Shown here: piece by piece, positions 45,878 through 57,838 of the stretch
Position numbering within the stretch: position 1 is the first letter of the stretch
Layout of the letters: the number at the start of each line of letters is the position of its first letter
Source of the DNA: Agromyces mangrovi
Lineage (GTDB): Bacteria > Actinomycetota > Actinomycetes > Actinomycetales > Microbacteriaceae
Assembly (NCBI RefSeq): GCF_030296695.1
Contig: NZ_AP027737.1
Location: 1,240,001 to 1,304,000, forward strand
Length of the DNA stretch: 64,000 bases
Direction: 5' to 3'
The notes under the pieces: generated by a model
Databases searched by the model: none
Told to the model about the DNA's origin: nothing
Seen by the model: only the letters and a program-made list of their open reading frames with translations
Program-made: the position numbers and the translations under genes

Positions 45878-47264
45878 GTGGTGCAGGCGAGCCGAGCGGA
45901 TGCCGGCAGGGGGCGGATGCTCCGCAGGTGGGCCGCGTTCGTGGACGCGTTCGGCACCAGGCTCTGGCCGGTGCCGACCGTCGCGGTCGTGGCCGCGGTG
46001 GTCGCGGGCCTCGCGATCCCGGCGATCGACCGGGCCGTCGACCCCGACCTCCCGGCGGCGGTGCAGGCCGTGCTGTTCGGCGGCGGCACCGATTCGGCAC
46101 GCGCGGTGCTCTCGGCCATCGCCGGCTCGCTCATCACCGCGACGTCGCTCACGTTCTCGCTCACCGTGGTCGCGCTCCAGCTCGCGAGCAGCCAGGCGTC
46201 GCCGCGCGTGCTGCGCCTCTTCGCGCAGGACCGCATGGTGCACGGCACTCTTGCGCTCTTCCTCGCGACGTTCGCCTATGCCCTGACGGTGCTGCGCACG
46301 GTGGACGACGCCGACGGCGATCCGTTCATCCCGCGCATCGCGGTCACCCTCGCGAGCGTGCTCACGTTCGCCAGCGTGATCGTGCTGGTCTTCTTCCTCG
46401 CCCACCTCGCGCGCCAGTTGCGCGTCGAGACGATCATGCGCGACGTGCACCACGAGACGCAGCGCACGATCGACCTGCTCGCAGCGACCGAGCTCGACGG
46501 GGTCGCGACCGCTCCCGCACGCCCGGCCCACGTGACGACCGTGCTCGCCGAGCACTCCGGATTCCTCACCGGCGTCGACCGCCACGTGCTGATCGAGACG
46601 GCCGAGCGCTTCGACATCGTGATCGTCGAGCGCCGCGCGATCGGCTCGAGCGTCATCGAGGGCACGCCGCTGGCCGACTGGTGGCCGCGCACCGAGGGGG
46701 CGACAGGCGAGCGGATGCCCCTGAGCGCGACCCGTCCGAGATCGCCGACGCCGTCGTGGCCGCCCACGACACGGGCTACGAGCGCACCGCCGCGCAGGAC
46801 ATCGGGTTCGGGCTCCGCCAGCTCGTCGACATCGCGGCGCGGGCGCTCTCCCCGGCGTGAACGACCCGACCACGGCGGTGCACTCGCTCAGCCACATCTC
46901 GGCGCTGCTCTGCGCGATCGCACGACTCGACCCGGAGCCCGCCGCCCTGGTCGACGAGCACGGCGTGCCGCGACTCGTGCACCGCCCGCAGCAGTTCGAC
47001 GAGCTGCTCGAGGTGTCGCTCGAGCAGCCGCGGCGGTACGGCGCGGGCGATCCCGTCGTCGCGGCGCGCATGTTCCAGCTGCTGCACGACGTCGCGCTGC
47101 ACACCGGTTCGGGCGGCCGAGGCGACGCGGTGCGCGAGCAGGCGGCCCGCCTCGCGGCATCCGTCGCCGATGAGGACTACGACGACGTCGAGCGGGCTCG
47201 CTTCGCCGCAGCCGCCCGTGCGGTCGACGAGGCGCTGTCGGGCGCACCCGCGGCGAGCGCGTAG
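45878..47264 (+). pseudogene. DUF2254 membrane protein, frame interrupted twice
   Basis: Predicted four-helix membrane protein. From GTG 45878 (GAGGAGG upstream) it reads LWPVPTVAVVAAVVAGLAIPAI, ATSLTFSLTVVALQLASSQASPRVL, GTLALFLATFAYALTVL and TFASVIVLVFFLAHLARQLRVETIM. The frame breaks near 46730 (continuing DPSEIADAVVAAHDTGYERTAAQDIGFG) and again at 46855 (ALSPA to VNDPTTAVHSL) before finishing at 47264. Each junction is repaired by one added base. DUF2254 proteins have no known function; the ARALSPAVNDP segment is the family signature, here split by the second break. Confidence 0.8.
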
Positions 47265-47275
47265 GCTCGCATCCC

Positions 47276-47815
47276 ATGGCGACAGGCGCGACGGTCCACA
47301 CGTTCACGGTGCACCTGGCCGATGTCGACCGCGGGGTCTACGAGGAGCTCGCGCTGCGCGTGGCACGCCACCCCTCGGAGACCGACGCGTTCATGCTCAC
47401 CCGCGTGCTCGCCTACTGCCTCGAGTACGAGGAGGGCATCGCGTTCAGCGACGGCGTCTCGGCGACCGACCTGCCGGCCGTGCTCGTGCGCGACCTCACC
47501 GGGTCGATCACGGCGTGGATCGAGGTCGGCGCCCCCGACGCCGAGCGCCTGCACACCGGCAGCATGCAATCACAGCGCACCGCCGTCTACACGCACCGCG
47601 ACCCGGCCAAGGTCGCCGCGCAGTGGTCGGGCAAGCGCATCCACCGCGTCGACGAGCTCGCCCTGTACTCGTTCGACCCCGGCTTCCTCGACGCCGCCAC
47701 CGCGCACCTCGAGCGCCGCAACGAGCTCACCGTCTCGGTCACCGAGCGCCGCCTCTACCTCGAGCTGAACGGCGCCACGCTCGAGACCGACGTCCACCGG
47801 CATCCGCTCGACTGA
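47276..47815 (+). CDS. yaeQ: YaeQ family protein
   Basis: 179 residues, PD-(D/E)xK-like fold. Signature segments: TVHTFTVHLADVDRGVYEELALRVARHPSET, LTRVLAYCLEYEEGIAFSDG, WIEVGAPDAERLHTGS and VYTHRDPAKVAAQW. Enterobacterial YaeQ complements RfaH loss but the biochemical role is unsettled. ATG 47276 follows TAGGCT by eight bases; that box overlaps the TAG stop of the DUF2254 gene. Confidence 0.88.
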   Translation: MATGATVHTFTVHLADVDRGVYEELALRVARHPSETDAFMLTRVLAYCLEYEEGIAFSDGVSATDLPAVLVRDLTGSITAWIEVGAPDAERLHTGSMQSQRTAVYTHRDPAKVAAQWSGKRIHRVDELALYSFDPGFLDAATAHLERRNELTVSVTERRLYLELNGATLETDVHRHPLD

Positions 47816-47895
47816 GTACCCGCGGAGTCCGGCAGCCGCACTCGGGCAACGCGTCGCGGGTATCGTCGGGAGCACGCGTCAACGAGGAGGTTCGC

Positions 47896-48570
47896 ATGCC
47901 CACCATCGCGATCGTCGGAGCAGGGCCCGGTCTCGGCGCGGCAGTCGCCCGCAGGTTCGCACGCGAGGGGTTCCAGGTCGCGCTGATCTCGCGCGACCAG
48001 GCGAAGCTCGACGCGCTGGCGGCCGAACTCGGCGAGGACGGCGTGACGGCGCGCGGCTACTCGGCCGACGTGCGCTACGCTGCGTCGCTCGAGGCCGCGC
48101 TCGCGCAGGCGGCGGCCGACCTCGGCCCGATCACGGCCCTGCAGTACAGCCCGCTGCCGTCGCGCAGCTACCTCGAACCGGTGCTCGACCTCACACCCGA
48201 CCTCGCGCTCGAGGCCCTGCGGTTCTCCGCACTCGGGCTGATCGCGGCCGCCCGCACAGTGCTGCCGGCGATGCGTGAGGCCGGCGACGGCACGATCATC
48301 CTGATCAACGGTGGCACGTCGGTGCAGGCGCGTCCTGGCTTCTCGGGCACGTCCGTCGCGTTCCCCGCCGAGAGCGCGTACGGCGAGATGCTGCACGACG
48401 CGCTCGCCGACGAGGGCGTGCGGGTGGTGCAGCTCGTCATTCCGGGAGCCATCCCCAAGCTGCAGCTGCCGAACGGCATCGACGACGTCGCCGACCGCAT
48501 CTGGGGGCTGCACGAGACGCCCGGCGAGTTCCGCACCATGCTCATCCCGCTCGAGGAGGGGCGCGAGTAG
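47896..48570 (+). CDS. Short-chain dehydrogenase/reductase
   Basis: 224-residue classical-type SDR. The cofactor motif is IVGAGPGLGAAVARRFAREGF (GxGxGLG) with Arg in SRDQ suggesting NADPH. The catalytic region is atypical: IILINGGTSVQ.. and FPAESAYGEMLHDAL replace the usual Ser-Tyr-x3-Lys pattern with no clear YxxxK, so it may be a non-catalytic or divergent member. ATG 47896 has GAGGAGG seven bases upstream. No pathway context. Confidence 0.82.
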   Translation: MPTIAIVGAGPGLGAAVARRFAREGFQVALISRDQAKLDALAAELGEDGVTARGYSADVRYAASLEAALAQAAADLGPITALQYSPLPSRSYLEPVLDLTPDLALEALRFSALGLIAAARTVLPAMREAGDGTIILINGGTSVQARPGFSGTSVAFPAESAYGEMLHDALADEGVRVVQLVIPGAIPKLQLPNGIDDVADRIWGLHETPGEFRTMLIPLEEGRE

Positions 48571-48588
48571 GCGCCGGCCTGCGGGCCG

Positions 48589-49113
48589 CTACGCCTGCAG
48601 CAGGCTGAACACCTCGCGCCCGCCGAGGGCCGAGCGGCCGCCGAGCGCCTCCAGCTCGAGCACGACCGCGACGCCCGCGACCTCCCAGCCGGCGCGCTCG
48701 ACCAGCGAGCAGGTCGCCGCCGCGGTGCCGCCGGTCGCGAGCACGTCGTCGAGCACGAGGACGCGCGCGCCGGGGTCGAGTTCGTCGGTGTGCACCTCGA
48801 GGCGCGCCTCGCCGTACTCGAGCGCGTACGACTCGGCGAGCGTCGCCCGGGGCAGCTTGCCGGCCTTGCGCACGGCCAGCACACCGGCATCCGTGCGCAT
48901 CGACGCGGCGCCCGCGAGCAGGAACCCGCGCGCCTCGATGCCCGCGAACGCGTCGTAGCGCCCCGCGAACGGCTCGACCATCGCGTCGACCATGCCGCGG
49001 AACAGGTCGGCGCGCGTGAAGACGGGCGTCAGGTCGCGGAACAGGATGCCCGGCTCGGGGAAGTCGGGCACGAGGGCGATGTGCGACTCGAGCGCGGCGC
49101 GGATGTCGTCCAT
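48589..49113 (-). CDS. apt: Adenine phosphoribosyltransferase
   Basis: Salvages adenine with PRPP to AMP. 174 residues. Motifs: IALVPDFPEPGILFRDLTPVF, FAGIEARGFLLAGAAS, and the PRPP loop VLVLDDVLATGGTAAATCSLVERAG. ATG 49113 follows TACCCT by six bases; the GTG two codons earlier abuts the box. Fits the purine-rich neighbourhood. Confidence 0.95.
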   Translation of the reverse strand: MDDIRAALESHIALVPDFPEPGILFRDLTPVFTRADLFRGMVDAMVEPFAGRYDAFAGIEARGFLLAGAASMRTDAGVLAVRKAGKLPRATLAESYALEYGEARLEVHTDELDPGARVLVLDDVLATGGTAAATCSLVERAGWEVAGVAVVLELEALGGRSALGGREVFSLLQA

Positions 49114-49125
49114 GCGCACAGGGTA
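49114..49125 (-). promoter_or_regulatory. Leaderless -10 element of apt
   Basis: TACCCT-N6-ATG on the minus strand, decisive for the start choice. Confidence 0.6.
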
Positions 49126-49202
49126 GCGGCGCGGGCGGGCACGCGGCGCGCTGGCCAGCGGCGCGTGCGGGGGCGTACGATCGGGGCCATTGGGGGCATC
49201 CG

Positions 49203-50204
49203 ATGGCGTCTGGGGAGCGACAGCGGTCCGAGCTGAACGAGCTCGGGGAGATGCGCGACGCGGTCTTCTTCGCCGGGCCGGAGCGGCAGCGCAAGGTCAG
49301 CCGGTACTGGATCCTGCTCATCCTGTCGTCGGTCATCTCGGCCGCGGGCATCGTCGCCGACTCCACCGCGACCGTCATCGGCGCGATGATCGTCGCGCCG
49401 CTCATGCTCCCGATCCAGGGCGTGATGCTCGCGAGCGTGCTCGGCGACCGCCTCAACCTGCGGCGCGCGCTGGTGCTGCTCATCGGCGGCTCGTTCGTCG
49501 CGGTCGGCATCGGGTTCCTGCTCGGCCTCGTCATGATCTACGACATCGATGCGACGAACAACACGCAGGTCGCTGCGCGTTCGTCGCCCGGCCTCGTCGA
49601 CCTGCTCGCGGCGCTCGCAACCGGTGCCGTCGGCTCGATCGCGCTCGTGCGGCGCGACATCTCCGACACGCTGCCGGGCGTCGCGATCGCGATCTCGCTC
49701 GTGCCGCCGCTGTCGGTCGTCGGCGTCACCCTCGAGTCGGGCGCCTGGAACGACGCCTTCGGCTCGTTCGTGCTGTTCCTCACCAACGTCTCCGCGATGA
49801 TCGGCACGGGCATGTTCGTCATGTCGATCTACGGGCGCAGCCGCGTCGGCGCGAACGCGCGCGTCGATGCCGTGCGCTCCGGCAGCCGCCGCAGCACGAT
49901 CATCGTGCTCTCCACGATGGGCGCGGCGATCCTCGTGATCCTCAGCCTGTCGGGCATCGTGAAGCTCCAGGACAACCTGCTCGCGAGCCAGGTGCAGCAC
50001 GAGCTGCAGCAGTGGGCGCACCCCGCCGGCTGGGTCGTCACGTCGGTCACCTGGCACAACGACACGCTCGTCGCACAGGTTGAGGGCCCCTCGCCCGCAC
50101 CCGACACCGACGACCTGCAGCAGGCGTTCGACGACGCCGGCATCGACACCACGCACGTCTCCGTACGGCTCGTCGAGGGCACCTCGGTCGACTTCGACGA
50201 TTGA
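49203..50204 (+). CDS. DUF389 family membrane protein
   Basis: 333 residues, five or six membrane helices. Family signatures: YWILLILSSVISAAGIVADSTATVIGAMIVAPLMLPIQGVMLA and ISDTLPGVAIAISLVPPLSVVGVTL, with a soluble C-terminal domain. Function unknown. TACGAT at 49176 and a short G-rich leader precede ATG 49203. Divergent from apt. Confidence 0.86.
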   Translation: MASGERQRSELNELGEMRDAVFFAGPERQRKVSRYWILLILSSVISAAGIVADSTATVIGAMIVAPLMLPIQGVMLASVLGDRLNLRRALVLLIGGSFVAVGIGFLLGLVMIYDIDATNNTQVAARSSPGLVDLLAALATGAVGSIALVRRDISDTLPGVAIAISLVPPLSVVGVTLESGAWNDAFGSFVLFLTNVSAMIGTGMFVMSIYGRSRVGANARVDAVRSGSRRSTIIVLSTMGAAILVILSLSGIVKLQDNLLASQVQHELQQWAHPAGWVVTSVTWHNDTLVAQVEGPSPAPDTDDLQQAFDDAGIDTTHVSVRLVEGTSVDFDD

Positions 50205-50292
50205 GCGGATGCCTCGCGGCGAACTCGCCCTTGCCCCGGCCATTCGCCGTCAATAGGCTCGGCAGCGGAGCATCGACAACGAGGGGAACGTC

Positions 50293-50721
50293 ATGGCATC
50301 CGGACCGATCGAGATCGTCGTCTTCGAGTTCACGGGGAAGTTCACCGGGGCGATACTCCCGGAGCTCGAGCGGCTCGTCGCCGCGGGCACCGTCAGCATC
50401 GTCGACGGGCTCTTCGCGCGGAAGTCGGAGGACGGGGACGTCGAGCTCATCGAGATCGCCGAGGTCTCCGATGACGAGGAGGCCGCCGCGCTGGCGGGCG
50501 TGATGGACCGGGTCGACGGGCTCGTGTCCGACGAGGACGTCGAGGACCTCACCGCGGGCATCGCCCCCGGCACGGCCGCCGCGATCCTCGTGTTCGAGCA
50601 CACCTGGGTGATCCCGCTGCGCGACGCGATCACCGCCGCGGGCGGCACGCTCGTCGAGAACATCCGCATTCCCGGGCCCGTGGTCGACGAGATCCTCGCG
50701 ACCGTGCCCGACGAGGACTGA
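50293..50721 (+). CDS. DUF6325 family protein
   Basis: 142-residue cytoplasmic acidic protein: GPIEIVVFEFTGKFTGAILPELERLVAAGTVSIVDGLFARKS, then GIAPGTAAAILVFEHTWVIPLRDAITAAGGTLVENIRIP. This is the DUF6325 pattern (formerly grouped with DUF1269-like membrane-associated proteins). GAGGGGA precedes ATG 50293. It forms a two-gene unit with the SHOCT protein 37 bases downstream, a pairing I recall from other actinobacteria. Confidence 0.8.
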   Translation: MASGPIEIVVFEFTGKFTGAILPELERLVAAGTVSIVDGLFARKSEDGDVELIEIAEVSDDEEAAALAGVMDRVDGLVSDEDVEDLTAGIAPGTAAAILVFEHTWVIPLRDAITAAGGTLVENIRIPGPVVDEILATVPDED

Positions 50722-50758
50722 GCGCCCGCCGACGCGGGCCGGAAACAGGGGAGAGACC

Positions 50759-51133
50759 ATGCGAGGCAGGATCGGACGTCCGGGACTCATCGGCACCATG
50801 GCGCGCACCGCCGTCGTGGCCGGCACGGCGAGCGCCGTCGCCGGCGGCGTGCAGCACCGCCAGGCGAACCGGTGGAACGCGCAGCAGCAGCAGGCCGCCG
50901 AGGAGCAGATGGCGGCGCAGCAACAGCAGCAGTCGCAGGCGCAGGTCGCCGAGATGCAGGCGCAGCTGAACGCGCTGCAGGCGCAGCAGGCGCCCGCGCC
51001 GGCTCCGGCGGCGGCACCCGCGGGCGGTGGCGGCGACCTCATGGCCGAACTCGAGAAGCTCGCGAACATGAAGGCCGCCGGCATCCTCAGCGACGCCGAG
51101 TTCGCCGCCGCGAAGGCCAAGCTGCTCGGCTGA
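50759..51133 (+). CDS. SHOCT-domain protein
   Basis: 124 residues. The N-terminus has a weakly hydrophobic MARTAVVAGTASAVAGGV segment, the centre is Gln-rich and coiled coil (QQQQAAEEQMAAQQQQQSQ) with an Ala-Pro hinge, and the last 30 residues are a SHOCT motif (MAELEKLANMKAAGILSDAEFAAAKAKLL). SHOCT modules mediate oligomerisation. Probably co-expressed with DUF6325; CAGGGGAGAG precedes the ATG. Confidence 0.83.
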   Translation: MRGRIGRPGLIGTMARTAVVAGTASAVAGGVQHRQANRWNAQQQQAAEEQMAAQQQQQSQAQVAEMQAQLNALQAQQAPAPAPAAAPAGGGGDLMAELEKLANMKAAGILSDAEFAAAKAKLLG

Positions 51134-51154
51134 CCGCCGCGCGCGGCGAACGGC

Positions 51155-52471
51155 TCAGCGGGAGCCTTCGGACTCCCCGTCGGCGTCGCCGTCGCGATGC
51201 TCGGACCCCGTCGGGTCGCCGCCCTTGGGCGCGTCGGGGTCGATGATGCGCACCCGCTCGGGGTCGACGATCTCGATCTTCGAGGTGAACGCCTCGGCGC
51301 GCGCCTGCGCTTCGGGCGTGCCCGAGAACAGGCCGGTGCGGTCCTGCGCCACCCGCTGCGCACGCTCCGCGGGGGCCTCGCCGGGCTCAGGGGCATCCGT
51401 GTTGCCGACCAGCACGCGCTGCAGCGGCAGGGCGTCGCGGTCCTCGTCGCGCATCCACTCCGAGAGCTCCTCGCGGATGAGGCAGCGCAGGTCCCACATC
51501 TTGGCCGAGTCCTCGGCGCTGACGAGCACGCGCACGCGCATGTAGCCGCCCGTGGCATCCGTCACCTGGATGCCCGACGCCACGCCGTCCCACAGGTCGG
51601 TCTCGGCGAGCACCTTGTCGAGCTCCTTGCGCATGCCCGTCGTCGAGACGCGCCAGTCGAGGTCGAACTCGACCGTGCCGAGCAGCGCCTTGCCGGTCTT
51701 CGTCCAGTTCTCGAACGGTTGGCTCGTGAAGTACGTGCAGGGCAGCACGAGCGAGCGCTGGTCCCAGATGTCGACGACGACGTAGCTCAGCGTGATCTGG
51801 TTGATGCGGCCCCACTCGCCCTCGACGACCACGACGTCGCCCACGCGGATCGCGTCGCTGAAGGCGAGCTGCACACCCGCGAACACGTTGCCGAGCACCG
51901 TCTGCGCGGCCAGGCCGGCGACGATCGACGCGATGCCCGCGGAGGCGAGCACGCTCGCACCGACCGCGCGCACCGACGGGAAGGTCACGAGGATCGAGCC
52001 GACCGCGACGACGACGATCACGGCCACCACCAGGCGGCGCACGATCTGCAGCTGGGTGCGGATGCGTGCCGCCTGCACCGTGTCGGTCTCCTGGATGCGG
52101 TACCGCTTCACGCCCGTGTCGATGAGGAAGAGGAAGATCTGGCAGGCGAGCCAGGCGCCCGACGCGATGAGCGCGATGCCCAGCCAATGGATGATCTCGG
52201 AGACCCACTCGTCGATCGGGAAGAACACGAACGCGACGATCAGCGACATCAGCAGGATGGTCACCCGGAACGGCCACTCGGCCCGCTTGCGCAGCGCCTC
52301 GGGCCAGTCCTTCTTGCGGCGGATCAGCGCGAGGATCACCCGGGCGATCACGATCACGATCACGCCGAAGAGCAGCGAGATGCCCAGGGCGATGAGGAAC
52401 GCCCACAGGTGCGTCCAGCCGTCGAGTTCGGCCAGGGTGGTGAACTCGTCCGTGTCGGTGAGGTCGTCCAT
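51155..52471 (-). CDS. MscS-family mechanosensitive channel (first paralogue)
   Basis: 438 residues. Four N-terminal helices lead into the MscS pore and beta-domain block VGASVLASAGIASIVAGLAAQTVLGNVFAGVQLAFSDAIRVGDVVVVEGEWGRINQITLSYVVV. The core is followed by a charged cytoplasmic tail with Asp/Glu repeats. Likely a pressure-release or low-conductance channel. ATG 52471 follows AAGGA. It shares the LVLPCTYFTSQPFENWTK segment and overall layout with the second paralogue 650 bases away. Confidence 0.9.
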   Translation of the reverse strand: MDDLTDTDEFTTLAELDGWTHLWAFLIALGISLLFGVIVIVIARVILALIRRKKDWPEALRKRAEWPFRVTILLMSLIVAFVFFPIDEWVSEIIHWLGIALIASGAWLACQIFLFLIDTGVKRYRIQETDTVQAARIRTQLQIVRRLVVAVIVVVAVGSILVTFPSVRAVGASVLASAGIASIVAGLAAQTVLGNVFAGVQLAFSDAIRVGDVVVVEGEWGRINQITLSYVVVDIWDQRSLVLPCTYFTSQPFENWTKTGKALLGTVEFDLDWRVSTTGMRKELDKVLAETDLWDGVASGIQVTDATGGYMRVRVLVSAEDSAKMWDLRCLIREELSEWMRDEDRDALPLQRVLVGNTDAPEPGEAPAERAQRVAQDRTGLFSGTPEAQARAEAFTSKIEIVDPERVRIIDPDAPKGGDPTGSEHRDGDADGESEGSR

Positions 52472-52589
52472 GCGGTCCTTCCGTCGCGTGCGTCGGGTGC
52501 CGTCCCAGCCTAGGCACCACCGCCGCCCGGCCCGAATCCCCTGTGCAGGCGCGGGGTGCGAGGATGGAGGACCCGACCCCTGGAGCACC

Positions 52590-53051
52590 GTGACCCCGCG
52601 CATCCTCTTCCGCACGCTCGCGATCGCCGAGGCGATCACCTGGACCCTGCTGATCGCGGGCATGGTGATCGCGTACGGCTTCGACGGCACCCGCCTCGGC
52701 ATCTCGATCGGCGGCGGGCTGCACGGCTTCGTGTTCCTCGCCTACGCGGTGTGCGTCGTGGTCGTCGCCGTGAACCAGCGCTGGCACTGGGGCGTCACGC
52801 TCGTCGGGCTCGTCTCGGCGATCGTGCCGTACGCGACGATTCCGTTCGATATCTGGGCCGACCGCACGGGCCGGCTCGACGGCGCGTGGCGACGCGAGGC
52901 CGGCGACGACCCGCGCGATCAGCGGTGGGTCGAGCGGATGCTGCGCCTCGCGCTCGCGCGCCCCGTGACGACGGTCGTGCTCGGCGTCGTCGGCGTCGCG
53001 GTCGTGTTCAGCGCCCTGCTCGTGATCGGCCCGCCCGGGGGCCGCTCGTAG
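52590..53051 (+). CDS. DUF3817 membrane protein
   Basis: 153 residues, four helices: LAIAEAITWTLLIAGMVIAY, GGLHGFVFLAYAVCVVVVAV, WGVTLVGLVSAIVPYATIPFDIWA and VTTVVLGVVGVAVVFSALLVI. This is the DUF3817 (YdzA-like) pattern with a C-terminal extension. GTG 52590 has TGGAG four bases upstream. It lies between two oppositely oriented MscS genes. Confidence 0.8.
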   Translation: MTPRILFRTLAIAEAITWTLLIAGMVIAYGFDGTRLGISIGGGLHGFVFLAYAVCVVVVAVNQRWHWGVTLVGLVSAIVPYATIPFDIWADRTGRLDGAWRREAGDDPRDQRWVERMLRLALARPVTTVVLGVVGVAVVFSALLVIGPPGGRS

Positions 53052-53118
53052 CGAGTCGCGTCAGCGACCGAGCGCGGCGCGGCTCGCGTCAGCGTGGCAT
53101 CCGCTCGCCGCAGTTCGC

Positions 53119-54477
53119 CTAGCGACCGCCCTCGCCGCCCGAACCGCCGTCGGCCGAGCCGTAGTCGGCACCTTCCCCACCGCGACCCGCGATCTTGTGG
53201 ATCGCACCGGTCGACGCGACGAGCTCCCGCTCGCGGTCGATACCCGTGTAGCCGAACTCGTGCGCCAGCTCGCGCTCGACCGCCTCGACGTCGAGCGTCT
53301 GCGTGAACACGGCGGCCCGCTCCTCGGCCTCGGGGCTACCGGAGAACATGCCCTCGGCGGCATCCACCGCCTTGTCGACCACCGCGATCGGCTCGGTGAG
53401 CACGAGCGGTGCGGGGGCCTCGGGGTCGACGTACTCGAAGCGCTGCACCGGCAGAGCGGCGGCGTTCTCGGCCTGCACCCAGAGCACGAGCTTCTCGCGC
53501 ACGAGGCAGCGCAGGTCGTAGAGCTTCGCGGCGTCCTCCGCGCTGATCACGCAGCGGATGCGCACGAGCCCGCCGACCGCGTCGAGCACCTGGAGGATCG
53601 ACGTGCGGCCGTCCCACAGGTCGGAGTGCGCGGTGATCTGCTCGAGGCGCTCGCGCATGCGCGTGGTCGAGACGCGCCAGTCGAGGTCGAAGTCGACGGT
53701 GCCGAGGAGCTCGTTGCCCTCCTTGGTCCAGTTCTCGAACGGCTGGGTCGTGAAGTACGTGCAGGGCAGCACCAGGGTGCGCGAGTCCCACACCTCGACC
53801 ACGACGTAGCTGAGGGTGATGCGCTTGATGCGACCCCACTCGTCCTCGACGACCACGATGTCGTCGACGTGGATCGCGCCGGTGATGGCGAGCTGCATGC
53901 CCGCGAACAGGTTCGCGAGCACCGACTGGAGCGCGAGGCCGGCGACGATCGACGCGAGGCCGGCCGACGCGAGCATCGAGGCGCCGATCGTCTGGACGTC
54001 GGGGAAGGTCAGCAGGATGGCGCCGACGGCGACCACGGCAATGATGACGATCGCGACGCGCTGGAAGACCTGGAGCTGCGTGTGCAGGCGGCGCACGTGC
54101 CGGTTGTCCATGTCGCGCGGGTAGCGCGCGGTCGACAGGTCGGCGACGAACATGACGAGCGAGCCGAGCAGCCAGGCGACGCTCGCGATGAGCGCGATCT
54201 TCAGGCCGTGCTCGGCGGCGGCACGCCACTCGCGCTCGGGCATCGTCACGGCGAGCGCGACGAAGCCGCCGACGAGGAAGACGGTCACGCGCAGCGGCAG
54301 GGTGAGCCGGCGGGCGAGCATCGCGGGCCAGTCGTCGCGATTGGCGACGAAGCGGATGCCACCCTGCACGAGCCAGCTGAACACCATGCTCGCGCCGATG
54401 GAGATGCCGACGGCGAGCAGGAGCCCGATCCACGACCTCCACTGGAAGTCGGCGAACACCGACTGCAACCACTCCAT
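53119..54477 (-). CDS. MscS-family mechanosensitive channel (second paralogue)
   Basis: 452 residues. N-terminal helices, then IGASMLASAGLASIVAGLALQSVLANLFAGMQLAITGAIHVDDIVVVEDEWGRIKRITLSYVVVEVW and LVLPCTYFTTQPFENWTKEGN. The long regulatory tail carries GMFSGSPEAEERAAVFTQTLDVEAVERELAHEFG, parallel to the GLFSGTPEAQARAEAFTSK of the first copy. ATG 54477 has GGAGG six bases upstream. The pair likely arose by tandem duplication around the DUF3817 gene. Confidence 0.9.
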   Translation of the reverse strand: MEWLQSVFADFQWRSWIGLLLAVGISIGASMVFSWLVQGGIRFVANRDDWPAMLARRLTLPLRVTVFLVGGFVALAVTMPEREWRAAAEHGLKIALIASVAWLLGSLVMFVADLSTARYPRDMDNRHVRRLHTQLQVFQRVAIVIIAVVAVGAILLTFPDVQTIGASMLASAGLASIVAGLALQSVLANLFAGMQLAITGAIHVDDIVVVEDEWGRIKRITLSYVVVEVWDSRTLVLPCTYFTTQPFENWTKEGNELLGTVDFDLDWRVSTTRMRERLEQITAHSDLWDGRTSILQVLDAVGGLVRIRCVISAEDAAKLYDLRCLVREKLVLWVQAENAAALPVQRFEYVDPEAPAPLVLTEPIAVVDKAVDAAEGMFSGSPEAEERAAVFTQTLDVEAVERELAHEFGYTGIDRERELVASTGAIHKIAGRGGEGADYGSADGGSGGEGGR

Positions 54478-54782
54478 GCGACACCTCCGATCGATTCCGG
54501 CCCCGCGCGCTGCGGGCGCCACGCGCCCGCACCCTGCGGACACGACGAACGGCGGGGCCGTAGGGCCACCGCCGCCATGCTGATCCTCACCCTAACCAAC
54601 CGCGCTGAACGCGCGCTGCACGCCGGTTGTGCGCGCGCCGTGAGCGGTCGCGCGGGCGAGTCGCGGGCACCCGGCGCCAGCCGCCCGACACCGGCGTTCG
54701 CGCGCGTCGGCGGTAGGATCGACGCGTCAGCGTCCGGCGCGGCATCCGCCCCCGGCATCCGCTCGTTCCGGGAGTCTCCCAC

Positions 54783-57098
<2,316 letters not shown>

Positions 57099-57102
57099 GG
57101 CG

Positions 57103-57636
57103 ATGGCCGGCGCGGAACCCGACGAGGGACCGCGCGGGTACTCGGCCGAGTACGCGGCGGCGCACGGGCGGTTCGCGCTCGTGCCGGCGGCGTACGTGTT
57201 CCTGCTCGCCGGTTCCGGTTCCGGTTCCGGTTCCGGCGAGCGCGTGCTGCTGCAGCGGCGGGCGGGCACCGGGTTCTACGACGGCTGGTGGGGCGCGTCC
57301 GCGGCGGGGCACGTCGACCCGGGGGAGTCGGCGGTCGACGCGGCGGTGCGCGAGGCGGCCGAGGAGATCGGCGTCGGCCTCGAGGCATCCGACCTGGTGC
57401 CCCTGACCACGCTGCACCGCAGGGCGGGGTCGGATGCGGCCGCCGACCAGCGGGTCGACTTCGCGTTCTCGTGCCGGCGCTGGGCGGGGCATCCGTCGCT
57501 GCAGGAGCAGACCGCCGACGCGCTCGAGTGGTTCCCGCTCGCCGCGCTGCCCGATCGCGTGGTGCACCACGAGCGCGCCGTGCTGGAGGGGCTCCGCGAC
57601 GGCACGCTCACCGCGATCACCCCGTTCGGGTTCTGA
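57103..57636 (+). CDS. NUDIX hydrolase
   Basis: 177 residues starting four bases after purL. The NUDIX box is GHVDPGESAVDAAVREAAEEIG, at about residues 66-87. Before it, four tandem GGTTCC hexamers (57211-57237) encode GSGSGSGSG in a surface loop. The substrate is unknown; the adjoining purL may suggest clean-up of a nucleotide, but that is conjecture. ATG 57103 has GAGG nearby from the purL end. Confidence 0.88.
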   Translation: MAGAEPDEGPRGYSAEYAAAHGRFALVPAAYVFLLAGSGSGSGSGERVLLQRRAGTGFYDGWWGASAAGHVDPGESAVDAAVREAAEEIGVGLEASDLVPLTTLHRRAGSDAAADQRVDFAFSCRRWAGHPSLQEQTADALEWFPLAALPDRVVHHERAVLEGLRDGTLTAITPFGF

Positions 57637-57640
57637 GCGC

Positions 57641-57827
57641 CCGGCCCGTGTGCCGAACGTAGGAGATCCTCGCCGACGCGCCGGGCTCGCGGTCGTCGGC
57701 CGGCGTGTCGTCCTTCATTTCGCACACGCCGGACCCGGCCGTGTGGGCCGAACGTAGGACTTTCCTGCCGACACACCGGGCTCGCGGCCGTCCGCCGATG
57801 TGTCGTCCTACATTTCGCACACGCCGG
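57641..57827. repeat. Palindromic intergenic repeat, family 2, two tandem copies
   Basis: Copies 57641-57732 and 57735-57827, each beginning CCGGCC(C)GTGTG..CCGAACGTAGGA and ending TCCT.CATTTCGCACACGCCGG, so each is also an inverted repeat. The centres share CCGGGCTCGCGG. They separate the convergent NUDIX and desaturase genes. The purD-purC copy lacks the outer arms. Confidence 0.9.
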
Positions 57828-57838
57828 ACGCGGCGCGC

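Noticed and set aside
44723..47173. An apparent 816-residue PurS-DUF2254 fusion
   Set aside because: The fusion exists only because purS lost a base; between them the frame reads out-of-frame purQ.
47896..48570. Fatty-acid or oxidoreductase role for the SDR
   Set aside because: No clear YxxxK catalytic pair and no pathway genes beside it, so I leave the function open.
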